NCBI GenBank assembly: GCA_964451325.1
Contig: CAYVHO010000001.1
Coordinates: forward strand, 1 to 64,000
Length of the DNA: 64,000 nucleotides
Direction of reading: 5' to 3'
Origin: JAADHI01 sp964451325
GTDB taxonomy: Bacteria; Nitrospirota; Nitrospiria; SBBL01; JAADHI01
In this document: positions 52,076 to 59,819 of the stretch, one piece after another
Numbering within the stretch: the first letter of the stretch is position 1
Layout of the letters: the number at the start of each line of letters is the position of its first letter
Notes under the pieces: generated by a model
The model's database searches: none
The model's input: only the letters and a program-made list of their open reading frames with translations
What the model was told of the DNA's origin: nothing
Program-made: the position numbers and the translations under genes

Positions 52076-52455
52076 TGGATGTTTTGGTTGACACATCAAT
52101 ATGGATTGATTATTTCAAGGGTGGCGGTAACTCCAAAGACCTCGATTTTTTAATAGACGAAAATATGATTGTTACTAACGAAATTATTCTTGCAGAACTA
52201 ATCCCTTACCTGAAGATTAAAAGACAAAGCAAAGTGATTAAATTACTTCACGAAGTCAAGCTGATCCAGTTGACAGTTCGCTGGGATGAAATAATTGAGT
52301 TTCAAGTGAAATGTTTAAAAGGTGGGGCAAATGGACTTGGTCTTCCAGATTTAATCATTGCTCAAAATGCCAAGCAAAATAGTTGCAAACTTTATTCGCT
52401 TGATAAGCATTTCCGCTCACTAAATCAAGTGTTGAAAGTTAAACTCTATGCGTAA
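52075..52455 (+). CDS. vapC: VapC-type PIN-domain toxin
   Basis: The 126-residue PIN-domain RNase has the acidic residues expected: D-T-S-I-W-I-D near residues 6-12, N-E-I-I-L-A-E-L near residue 40, and L-P-D-L-I-I-A-Q with a terminal L-Y-S-L-D-K-H-F. VapC toxins cleave tRNA or rRNA. The ATG overlaps the vapB stop (TGATG). Two perfect acidic clusters suggest it is intact and active. Confidence 0.9.
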   Translation: MDVLVDTSIWIDYFKGGGNSKDLDFLIDENMIVTNEIILAELIPYLKIKRQSKVIKLLHEVKLIQLTVRWDEIIEFQVKCLKGGANGLGLPDLIIAQNAKQNSCKLYSLDKHFRSLNQVLKVKLYA

Positions 52456-52461
52456 AAAGGC

Positions 52462-52519
52462 TAACCAATAAGCTTAGATTATGAGAGCGCAGCGAGCCAC
52501 AATCTAAGCTTATTGGTTA
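52462..52519. repeat. Perfect 19-bp hairpin between vapC and rsmA
   Basis: TAACCAATAAGCTTAGATT pairs with its exact reverse complement across a 20-nt loop containing GCGCAGCGAGCCAC. It sits between convergent genes, so could act as a bidirectional transcription stop, though there is no T-run. A decayed relative with the same loop is near 49,555-49,590. Confidence 0.65.
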
Positions 52520-52550
52520 TGACAGGCCTGACCCTATCATTTAGCCCGAA

Positions 52551-53387
52551 TTAGGCTTGTACGAGCAATCCGTGAATCGTATCAGAAAGCCTTGCAAATT
52601 CGGTGAGTGTAAAGGTCTCGCCACGTCGGGCAGAATCATATTGCATTTTTGCTAATGCGGCTTTAATCATGACTTCAGAAAAACCTGCACACACCAAAGC
52701 ATTCAAGACTTGTTTTCTGCGATAGAGAAAAGCCCCCTTCACAACCTTTAAAAAAAGTGTTTTATCCTCTACTGCAATACGCGGTTTTTGAAGCGGTGTG
52801 ATTGAAATCACCGCAGAGCTGACCTTGGGTTTGGGTTGAAAGCAGTGGGGTGAGACCTTAAATAGAATTTTCACATCGGCAAAAAATTGTAGAATCACCG
52901 AAAGTGCGCCGTAGGATTTTGTCCCGGGAGATGCGGTAATGCGTTCCGCCACTTCTTTTTGAAGCATCAAGACCATCTGTCTCACCCGTGCCTTTTCTTC
53001 CAGCAGACGAAAAAGCAAAGGGGTCGAGATATTATAAGGCAGATTGGCGATCACCTTATAGGGGGCGGGGATATTCTGATAATCGTAGCGTAGCGCATCT
53101 TTGTGAAGGAGCGTGAGCTTTTCCTCAAAACCAACACATTTAGATTGAACCCATTGAATCAAGTCGGCATCAATTTCAATCGCTGTGACCCGTGCACCCC
53201 GCGCCAAAAGGCCTTCAGTCATAATCCCTTTTCCGGGGCCGATTTCAAGAACCGATTCTCCCGGCTCGAGCGATGCACAGTCTAATATTTTGTTGACAAT
53301 ATTAGGATCCGTCAGAAAATTCTGTCCCCATTTTTTTTTGGCGCGGATTTGTTTCTCCGGTGCGGTGTCCTGCAAATGGGTTTTCAT
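52551..53387 (-). CDS. rsmA: 16S rRNA (adenine1518/1519-N6)-dimethyltransferase RsmA/KsgA
   Basis: The 278-residue methyltransferase has K-K-W-G-Q-N-F-L-T-D near residues 18-27, the SAM motif V-L-E-I-G-P-G-K-G, and the catalytic N-L-P-Y-N-I-S-T-P. It dimethylates two adenines in the 3' hairpin of 16S rRNA during 30S maturation. The start overlaps pdxA by four bases, an arrangement (pdxA-ksgA) known from many proteobacteria. Confidence 0.96.
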   Translation of the reverse strand: MKTHLQDTAPEKQIRAKKKWGQNFLTDPNIVNKILDCASLEPGESVLEIGPGKGIMTEGLLARGARVTAIEIDADLIQWVQSKCVGFEEKLTLLHKDALRYDYQNIPAPYKVIANLPYNISTPLLFRLLEEKARVRQMVLMLQKEVAERITASPGTKSYGALSVILQFFADVKILFKVSPHCFQPKPKVSSAVISITPLQKPRIAVEDKTLFLKVVKGAFLYRRKQVLNALVCAGFSEVMIKAALAKMQYDSARRGETFTLTEFARLSDTIHGLLVQA

Positions 53388-54439
53388 TTGCGGGAATCGG
53401 GAAAACGATGTCCCACCATTTCAGCGGCACAGCGCAGCGCCTCCTTCAGACTGCCCGGATCAGCGATGCCTTGGCCCGCAATGTCAAAGGCCGTGCCGTG
53501 ATCCACCGACGTCCGAATAAAAGGTAGCCCGGCGGTGATATTGACCGCGTCGCCAAAAGCAAGCAGCTTGATGGGAATCAAGGCCTGATCGTGATACAGC
53601 GCAACGGCGGCGTCAAATTGGCCTTGATGGAGTTTGTAAAAAAGCGTGTCCGCAGGATAAGGGCCGCTGACATTTAAACCTGCCGCTTGTGCCTTTTCGA
53701 CCGCGGGCCTCACGATGGATTTTTCTTCCTGTCCAAAAATTCCGCGCTCACCCGCATGGGGATTGAGTCCTGCTACCGCAATTTTGGGATGCACCCGGCC
53801 AAAATCCAATTTCAACACCTTATCTGTCAGTCGGATGATTCTGAACAGATCGTCCGTATTGAGTTGAGCAATCGCATCCGCCAGGGGCAGATGAATGGAC
53901 GCCAGCATGATTTTCATGCCACGACCCGCCATCATCATTCCAAAATCATGGGTATTCGCCGCTTTCGCAAAAAACTCCGTGTGACCGGGAAAATCAAAAC
54001 CGATGCCCTTCATGGCTTCTTTGTTAATTGGGGCCGTAACAATGGCATCAATTTCGCCCCGCAAGGCCAGTTTGGCTGCAATTTCGATGGATTTTAAAGC
54101 CGTATCGGCTGCCCTAGCACTCAAGACCCCTGGCTGAAAACGTGGCACCTCTCTTCTGGATTCATCCTCCCCAAGATGCAAAATATTGCAGTGATCGTGC
54201 TGAAAAATGGCTTCAGACACTTTTTGAATGGGAATCACTTCTTGCTGTGGGGCAAAACGTGTGGCATGTGCACGCATCACTTCCAGATCCCCAATCACAA
54301 TAATATTACAGACCTCATGCAAGGCCATACCACACAAAGCCTTGGCGATGACTTCAGGGCCAATTCCAGCGGGATCGCCCATCGTCACCGCAATACAGGG
54401 TTTTTGTCGGGCCGATTTTTTATTTGCATGTTCAGTCAT
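53384..54439 (-). CDS. pdxA: 4-hydroxythreonine-4-phosphate dehydrogenase
   Basis: This 351-residue protein has the PdxA features: T-M-G-D-P-A-G-I-G-P-E near the start, T-A-P-I-N-K-E-A, G-H-T-E-F-F-A (metal His), N-P-H-A-G-E-x-G, and Y-H-D-Q-A-L-I-P-I-K. It makes the 3-amino-1-hydroxyacetone phosphate precursor in PLP synthesis. I place the start at the ATG giving MTEHANKK, preceded by AGGA; longer upstream starts have no support and would overlap the CDF gene extensively. It overlaps the CDF gene by eight bases. Confidence 0.95.
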   Translation of the reverse strand: MTEHANKKSARQKPCIAVTMGDPAGIGPEVIAKALCGMALHEVCNIIVIGDLEVMRAHATRFAPQQEVIPIQKVSEAIFQHDHCNILHLGEDESRREVPRFQPGVLSARAADTALKSIEIAAKLALRGEIDAIVTAPINKEAMKGIGFDFPGHTEFFAKAANTHDFGMMMAGRGMKIMLASIHLPLADAIAQLNTDDLFRIIRLTDKVLKLDFGRVHPKIAVAGLNPHAGERGIFGQEEKSIVRPAVEKAQAAGLNVSGPYPADTLFYKLHQGQFDAAVALYHDQALIPIKLLAFGDAVNITAGLPFIRTSVDHGTAFDIAGQGIADPGSLKEALRCAAEMVGHRFPDSRK

Positions 54440-55331
54440 TTTTAAGTCCTGGGATATGGGGTTCAAGATGAACGATGACCTCCGCCACCTCTGAAAAGCA
54501 CTGCATGATTTTTCCCTCGACTTCATGGGCGACTTCATGCGCCGCCTCAATCGACATTTGTGGTCGAACGTGAATATGCAGATCCACATTCACATGATTC
54601 ATACTGCCCCGTGTGCGCACGGCATGACAGGCCTCGACCGCTGGCATTTGTATCACCAGGGCGATAATCTTCTTTGCATCAATACGTGAAACATCGGTCA
54701 GAACCCTTGAACTTTCCAGTAAAATTCCCCAACCCACTTTTCCGATAATACCCGCAATAAGCACGGCAATCAGGGGATCAAGTGCCGCATAGCCTATTTT
54801 TCCGGCGACCAGACTGGCAATGACCGAAAGCGAGACATAAATATCACTTTTTGTATGGGCGGAATCTGCAATTAAAATCTCGCTACGCAGCCGCTCTCCT
54901 TCCCGTCGCTCCCAACGTGTGATAAAAAGATTCATTGCGAGCGTGATGATCATAATCACAAAGCTGGTCGTGCTCACCACAACCACGACACCATCTTGTA
55001 GGCGATCATAGCTCGATTTCAAGACACTGTAACATGCAAAAAAAAGAAATACCGAGATACAAAAGGCAGCAAAAGTCTCAAATTTTTGATGACCGTAAGG
55101 ATGTTCTTCATCCGGTGGATGTGTGGCGAACCACAGACCGATGAGCCCGGTGATATTGGACGCCCCATCCAAAAAAGAGTGGATGCCATCGGCCTGCATA
55201 CTGATTGAATGGCTATAATACCCCCAGAGTGATTTTGCCAAGGCCGCTGCAAAATTCAAAAAGAGAATGACAAATAATATCTTTTTGACCTGGGCAAGGT
55301 TTGAATCCCATCCGGCACGTTTTGCGTTAAT
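54432..55331 (-). CDS. Cation diffusion facilitator (CDF) transporter, possible ATT start
   Basis: This CDF antiporter has the metal-site motifs S-M-Q-A-D-G-I-H-S-F-L-D in TM2 and H-T-K-S-D-I-Y-V-S in TM5 and a cytoplasmic C-terminal domain with H-V-N-V-D-L-H-I-H. Homology to family N termini continues upstream of the only ordinary start (TTG at 55,259): A-K-R-A-G-W-D-S-N-L-A-Q-V-K-K-I-L-F and on into TM1. The only in-frame place with a good ribosome site (AAGGAG, 8 bp) is ATT at 55,331, giving 299 residues. It may use this rare initiator or may be damaged. Confidence 0.75.
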   Translation of the reverse strand: MNAKRAGWDSNLAQVKKILFVILFLNFAAALAKSLWGYYSHSISMQADGIHSFLDGASNITGLIGLWFATHPPDEEHPYGHQKFETFAAFCISVFLFFACYSVLKSSYDRLQDGVVVVVSTTSFVIMIITLAMNLFITRWERREGERLRSEILIADSAHTKSDIYVSLSVIASLVAGKIGYAALDPLIAVLIAGIIGKVGWGILLESSRVLTDVSRIDAKKIIALVIQMPAVEACHAVRTRGSMNHVNVDLHIHVRPQMSIEAAHEVAHEVEGKIMQCFSEVAEVIVHLEPHIPGLKND

Positions 55332-55457
55332 CGGCTCGACTCCTTTCCCTAATTCTAATGTCTTGAAAAATGTACATAAAAATCACAAAATATTATCATT
55401 CTTCAAGGGCAAAGCGAAAGCGGCGTCTCACTCAAAAATATCGACCACGGGCTGGAT

Positions 55458-55828
55458 ATGCATTATTCACACGATCACGTGAAAAAATTGATGGCATTTA
55501 TTAGAGAAATCCATGCGGTCTCGCCCTGGCAGGATTCGGTACGTTTTTTTAAGGCTTTACATCAGCTGACGCCCTTTGGCAATGCCGCGGCCTTTATGAA
55601 AATTGATCCCGAAACGTCAAAGATTTCGCCCTCCTCCTGCACACTCTGGGATGAAGATGCGGCCGTTTTGCGTGAACACAACGTAAAGAAATGGCGCAAG
55701 CCCTAGGGCTTTCAATTGATACAGTTAAGGAATATCTGGGCACAGCCTATCGGAAAGCCGAAGTCGACGGAAAGGCTACCTTGACAGCAAAAGTCCTTTC
55801 AAAAATCTCGCTTTCAGGCAAAACTTAA
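55458..55828 (+). pseudogene. Decayed LuxR-family regulator gene
   Basis: The first part reads M-H-Y-S-H-D-H-V-K-K-L and continues as an open N-terminal domain to about 55,706. The second part, in another frame, reads A-Q-A-L-G-L-S-I-D-T-V-K-E-Y-L-G-T-A-Y-R, then K-A-E-V-D-G-K, the recognition half of a LuxR helix-turn-helix. The middle of the protein is missing and the parts are out of frame, so this is an internal deletion with frameshift. No function expected. Confidence 0.7.
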
Positions 55829-55874
55829 ATTATTCATTGAGGTAGAAACTGAGAATTTGGGCCTCAAAAAAACA

Positions 55875-55902
55875 ATTCATGACTTGATCAGAGCTTCCTT
55901 TA
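55875..55902. repeat. 28-bp motif shared with 38,345
   Basis: ATTCATGACTTGATCAGAGC followed by TTCCTTTA matches the segment at 38,345-38,372 with two differences. It lies between the LuxR relic and the HD-hydrolase gene. Confidence 0.6.
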
Positions 55903-55930
55903 AGGTAAAGCCCACGAAGAGCCGTCTCCT

Positions 55931-56515
55931 TCAGGCATTATCAGCAAGCGTCTCTTGCAGAATCTTATTCAGTGCTTCTTTATCATAGGTCATCGTCGCA
56001 CAAACGGCTTTCATCCTGGGCGAAAGACGACGATAGCCCCAAATGGCACGCCGTAAGGTCTCATCATATCCTTCTCTTTGAAAATACAAAGGCATGTTGA
56101 CTTCAAAATACGAAATGCTATCGGCGTCTTTCAGTAAATCGGCTCGTGGGTCACCGCCCACTTCATGCGACACTACAAGGCGACAGGCCTCATCAATGAT
56201 CGATTGCTCCAAATGACACTCATCTAAAATTTCCTTTAAAATCTTCGCGCCGTTTTTGGCATGAGCCGCTTTAAACAGATCATAGTCCCTAAAATCAGAA
56301 CGATGGACTTTTGTGGTTTCATTTGCGCGGTCAATATCATGAGCCAGCGCGGCAAGTTGCAGAGCCTCATCTGCCTCAGTCGCCAGTTTCAATAACCACT
56401 GAAGTGTATTGTCGGCATGCACAGGATCTTCCGGGACGGTCGATTTTGAAATAATCGCCCGTATCTTTTCTTTTGCGTTGCCTACGGGACCGGCGCGATC
56501 ACTCTCAGGATTCAC
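55931..56515 (-). CDS. HD-domain phosphohydrolase, inositol locus
   Basis: This 194-residue protein has HD-superfamily metal residues: an early His (P-V-H-A-D-N-T-L), A-A-L-A-H-D-I-D-R-A (the HD pair), later V-V-S-H-E-V-G-G and D-A-D-S-I-S-Y-F-E. HD proteins are metal-dependent phosphatases or phosphodiesterases. It overlaps the bifunctional inositol-phosphate enzyme gene by 11 bases, implying a linked role, possibly dephosphorylation of a phospho-inositol product (inference). It resembles DUF4202-like HD proteins but I am not certain of the subgroup. Confidence 0.75.
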   Translation of the reverse strand: MNPESDRAGPVGNAKEKIRAIISKSTVPEDPVHADNTLQWLLKLATEADEALQLAALAHDIDRANETTKVHRSDFRDYDLFKAAHAKNGAKILKEILDECHLEQSIIDEACRLVVSHEVGGDPRADLLKDADSISYFEVNMPLYFQREGYDETLRRAIWGYRRLSPRMKAVCATMTYDKEALNKILQETLADNA

Positions 56516-57815
56516 GGCAAATCATCATCCGGTGGATGGTTTCCGCATTCATCCAAATGGCAATCAGGATTAAAACGGGATAAGGCTGATTCAAAATGGC
56601 TCCCAGAAAGATCATAAAGACCCTGAGATCACGTCCGACCCTGATCCCTTTGTTGATGCGTTCTTTCATGAGACCGTCGTACTTATCGGCCGTATAACTC
56701 AGCATGAAGGAGCCGATGATGGCGAGGAAACCAATGAATAAAACAAGTGGCGCAAGTTCTTTACTGTAAACATACCAGGTGAGGCCAAAGAGTAAAAAGG
56801 CATCCGCATAGCGATCCAATACCGCATCAAACCATCCACCATAATCGGATGATAGATATTTCAGACGTGCCACTTCGCCGTCTGAGCCGTCGATAATCGA
56901 CGCAAATTGGGCAGTGATACCGCCCAAGGCAAGAAACCAATAGTTCCCCAGCGCAAACAAACCTGCGGCAAAGATGGAAAAGATGAAGGAGACAAAAGAA
57001 ATCTGGTTTGGGGTGATATTATAATGGACCAAATGTTTAGAGATGCGGGTTGAAATCGGGCGATTCAGATAACGGGCCACCGGGCCGTCGTTGTTTTTTC
57101 CCTGCAATGTAGTGAGCAAGGCTTTTTCCGCTTTTTGGTAGGCCTTTTCATCATCGACATCAATCCAGAAGCCACGTGCCGGAACTGATAAGGCCCGCCC
57201 TTCTTTCGCTAGAATCCGCATTGCGCCAGAGAGCGAGCTATCATCATGAAGTCTGTGAGAATCCTCCAGGGCATCGAACATTGCCGGTGTACAATAAAAA
57301 AGACCGGTGTCAAAACCGTTAAAGTCGGTGATCCTTTTCCCGATGTTGAGGATGTGACCGTCCTTGCATTGAACCTTGGTGACATCCTCCATATCGATCA
57401 GGGGATTGTCCATATCGGAGTCAACGAGCAAGAGCACCTCGCCGTCTTTTGGTTCCTTTTTTTGTAATGACTGGATGAGCATAGGATCAACAAGATGATC
57501 CGCCATCATGAGCAGAAAGGGCTCCTTAAGGGCCTCTCTTGCCTTGAGTACCGAAACACCGTTTTCTTGTTGCCAGTCCTCATTATGAATGATGTTGATG
57601 GCAATCTTCAGACGCAAGGCCAGTGGGCCTAAAAATCGAGCAAGTTTCTCTCCCTCAAATCCGGTCACTACATAAAAGTCGTCTGCGCCGCCTGTAATGG
57701 CGGCGCGGATAACACGTTCAATCAAGCAAATGCCGAGAAGCGGAACCAGGGGCTTGCTATTGCCTCTGGACCTAAGCCGCATTCCCTGCCCGGCGGCAAT
57801 GATCAAACACTTCAC
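56505..57815 (-). CDS. Bifunctional inositol-1-P cytidylyltransferase / CDP-inositol transferase
   Basis: The 436-residue protein has an N-terminal nucleotidyltransferase (A-A-G-Q-G-M-R-L, then S-K-P-L-V-P-L-L-G) to about residue 235. A C-terminal CDP-alcohol phosphatidyltransferase domain carries the D-G-x-D-G-E-V-A-R ... G-G-W-F-D-A-V-L-D signature and about five membrane helices. This is the arrangement of IPCT/DIPPS, which makes CDP-inositol and then di-myo-inositol-phosphate-type products in thermophiles. In this organism the product could instead be an inositol phospholipid. Ino1 lies immediately upstream. Confidence 0.87.
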   Translation of the reverse strand: MKCLIIAAGQGMRLRSRGNSKPLVPLLGICLIERVIRAAITGGADDFYVVTGFEGEKLARFLGPLALRLKIAINIIHNEDWQQENGVSVLKAREALKEPFLLMMADHLVDPMLIQSLQKKEPKDGEVLLLVDSDMDNPLIDMEDVTKVQCKDGHILNIGKRITDFNGFDTGLFYCTPAMFDALEDSHRLHDDSSLSGAMRILAKEGRALSVPARGFWIDVDDEKAYQKAEKALLTTLQGKNNDGPVARYLNRPISTRISKHLVHYNITPNQISFVSFIFSIFAAGLFALGNYWFLALGGITAQFASIIDGSDGEVARLKYLSSDYGGWFDAVLDRYADAFLLFGLTWYVYSKELAPLVLFIGFLAIIGSFMLSYTADKYDGLMKERINKGIRVGRDLRVFMIFLGAILNQPYPVLILIAIWMNAETIHRMMICRES

Positions 57816-58913
57816 TTACTTTCCCCCTGCAATAAACGCCTCAGTCATCTTGTGCGCTTCGTCGTCAGTGAATTGCGTGGGTGGATGTTTGCAGAAATAG
57901 GCGGAAGGGGCTGTTAAAACACCACCTTCTTTACGATCAAGTGCGAGTTTTGCACAGCGAATGGAATCAATGGCCACACCCGCCGAATTGGGTGAGTCTT
58001 CGACGGAAAGACGCATTTCAATATTCATGGGCACATCGCCAAAGAGTTTTCCTTCCATCCGGATGAAGCAGACCTTGTTGTCATTTTGCCACGGAACATA
58101 GTCACTCGGGCCGACATGGATGTTATCACGCTCAAGTCGCTTGGCCATCACCGCTTGTACGGCTTCTGTCTTGGACTCTTTCTTGGAGGCGAGGCGCTTA
58201 TGATCCAGCATATTCAAAAAGTCGGTATTACCGCCTGTATTGAGTTGATAGGTTCTCTCCAACTTGACCCCCCGTTTTTTGAAGAGATCGGTCAAGGTGC
58301 GATGTGTAATGGTTGCGCCCAGTTGTGCCTTGATATCATCACCGATAATCGGAAGGTTTTTTTCTTTAAAGCGTTTGGCCCAGAGTGAATCGCTGGCAAT
58401 AAAAACCGGGATATTATTCACAAAGGCGACATTGGCTTCCAGTGCGAGATTGGCATAAAAGCGGGTGGCTTCTTCAGAGCCGACAGGAAGATAGTTCATC
58501 AGGATGTCCGTGCCTGTTTCCTTGAGCACATTTACAATTTCTTCTCCACTTGCTTCTGCGGCATCAGACACGACAAAGGTCCGTTTCGAATCGTAATCCT
58601 TCATGTGGCCTGCAACCCCGTCAAGTATCTTGCCCATGCGAACGGTGACACCCGCTTTCGGAAGGTCGGGACAGAAAATGGTTGTACAGTTCGGGGCGGC
58701 AAAAACCGCCTCATGCACATCAACACCAACTTTGCGTTTGTCCACATCGAAGGCCGCGACGACTTCGATGTCGCCCGGTTTGTAGCCACCAATTTCCCAA
58801 TGCATCAGTCCGATTGATTCTTCTGCGCTTTTATCCTGGTAGTAGTGTATGCCTTGTATTAGGGAGCTCGCACAGTTTCCAACTCCGATAATGGCAATCT
58901 TGATCTTTTTCAT
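57816..58913 (-). CDS. ino1: myo-Inositol-1-phosphate synthase
   Basis: The 365-residue protein has the bacterial/archaeal Ino1 features: I-I-G-V-G-N-C-A-S-S-L (NAD motif), N-Y-L-P-V-G-S-E-E-A-T-R-F-Y, G-D-D-I-K-A-Q-L-G-A-T, and Q-L-N-T-G-G-N-T-D-F-L-N-M. It converts glucose-6-phosphate to inositol-1-phosphate, the substrate of the next gene. I start at the ATG giving MKKIKIAI; a further ATG 57 bases upstream would add a charged leader. The stop abuts the next gene's ATG. Confidence 0.93.
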   Translation of the reverse strand: MKKIKIAIIGVGNCASSLIQGIHYYQDKSAEESIGLMHWEIGGYKPGDIEVVAAFDVDKRKVGVDVHEAVFAAPNCTTIFCPDLPKAGVTVRMGKILDGVAGHMKDYDSKRTFVVSDAAEASGEEIVNVLKETGTDILMNYLPVGSEEATRFYANLALEANVAFVNNIPVFIASDSLWAKRFKEKNLPIIGDDIKAQLGATITHRTLTDLFKKRGVKLERTYQLNTGGNTDFLNMLDHKRLASKKESKTEAVQAVMAKRLERDNIHVGPSDYVPWQNDNKVCFIRMEGKLFGDVPMNIEMRLSVEDSPNSAGVAIDSIRCAKLALDRKEGGVLTAPSAYFCKHPPTQFTDDEAHKMTEAFIAGGK

Positions 58914-59042
58914 AAATTCACTTTTTTCCTCTCTTGGTTCTCGATGAAACTGTTTTTCTTGTATCTCCATGTTCCATACGATCTGGTGGGATCATCACAG
59001 TAACACCATTTTTAAGATAAATCTGTTTCTATAGGGGTTTCG

Positions 59043-59207
59043 ATGAGAAGGAGTTGTGGTCTTTTTGGGGTCACTCGCACAGCCTATCGTTATTTGGCAA
59101 AGCCAAAAGAAGACTTGACGATTCAGGCGTATTTGTCTCAGCTGGCGAGAGATCACATCCGATGGGGATTTAAAATGACCAAAACCTCTACTTATGATTG
59201 GTCCTAA
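59043..59207 (+). pseudogene. IS3-family transposase (OrfB) remnant
   Basis: The 54-codon frame M-R-R-S-C-G-L-F-G-V-T-R-T-A-Y-R-Y-L-A-K, then L-S-Q-L-A-R-D-H-I-R-W-G-F matches the start of IS3-group OrfB (R-x-C-x-L-x-G-x-S-R-S-x-Y-R-Y ... H-x-R-W-G-Y-R), then ends. The DDE catalytic core is absent and no inverted repeats were found. Confidence 0.75.
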
Positions 59208-59439
59208 TTAGGGGCGCTTTGCGGTGTGCTTCTAGCGTTTAGGGAACTTCTTTTGTATCGTGTCGCAAATTGGAGCTACGCATCCTTTTATCTGGAAATC
59301 AATAATTTTCAGCGTTTTGAATCTTAAGACTTCTTATAGTTGACATCAACGTAGAGTTGAGTTTTCGAAAAGGTGGTAAAGTTACAGTCTCTAAAGGAGG
59401 ATTTGAGCACCTCATATTTTCCAAAATTTAAGTCGATAT

Positions 59440-59472
59440 CCCGGAAGCTTATCAAAATGATAAGCTTCCGGG
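59440..59472. terminator. 15-bp perfect hairpin
   Basis: CCCGGAAGCTTATCA pairs with TGATAAGCTTCCGGG across a three-base loop. No T-run follows on either side. It may be a terminator-like barrier or a repeat; the neighbouring genes are far away. Confidence 0.4.
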
Positions 59473-59567
59473 TGATTTATGTGTCTGAAGTGCTTCCTTC
59501 AAGTATTTTTGGAGAGATATTTCAGGGCCTATCTTATTTAATCCTTTAAAAAACAAATATTTATAGT

Positions 59568-59603
59568 CATTTTAGATGCCGATTTTTTTTGGCATCTAAA
59601 ATG
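59568..59603. terminator. 13-bp hairpin with T-rich loop
   Basis: CATTTTAGATGCC pairs with GGCATCTAAAATG around the loop GATTTTTTTT. It lies about 220 bp before the sigma-54 activator gene. Function unknown. Confidence 0.35.
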
Positions 59604-59819
59604 CATTTTACTCAAATTGTCGCAGCTTTCTATCTTTGCTTGCATTTCATGATGTGGCACGGTCTGTGACGAAGCGATTGCCGGATTAAAAGGTCTTTCC
59701 CCTCTGAGTGGAAGACCGGAAACAACATTCAATTCCATAACAATAAGCGCAAATACGGGTGGGGATGTCCTGTTTTCCCTCGTGCTTGGGATTAAAAATA
59801 TCCGTAAATTGGGGTTCTT

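Larger units (their letters stand above)
58914..59819. other. Long gene-free stretch upstream of ino1 and the sigma-54 regulator
   Basis: Apart from a transposase relic and two hairpins (listed separately), no gene is supported in about 900 bases. It must carry the promoters for ino1 (leftward) and for the sigma-54 activator gene (rightward), but no strong -35/-10 pair stands out. Confidence 0.55.

Noticed and set aside
59649..59670. TGGCAC at 59,655 as a sigma-54 promoter for the activator gene
   Set aside because: The -12 element is absent (GTGA where TTGC is expected).
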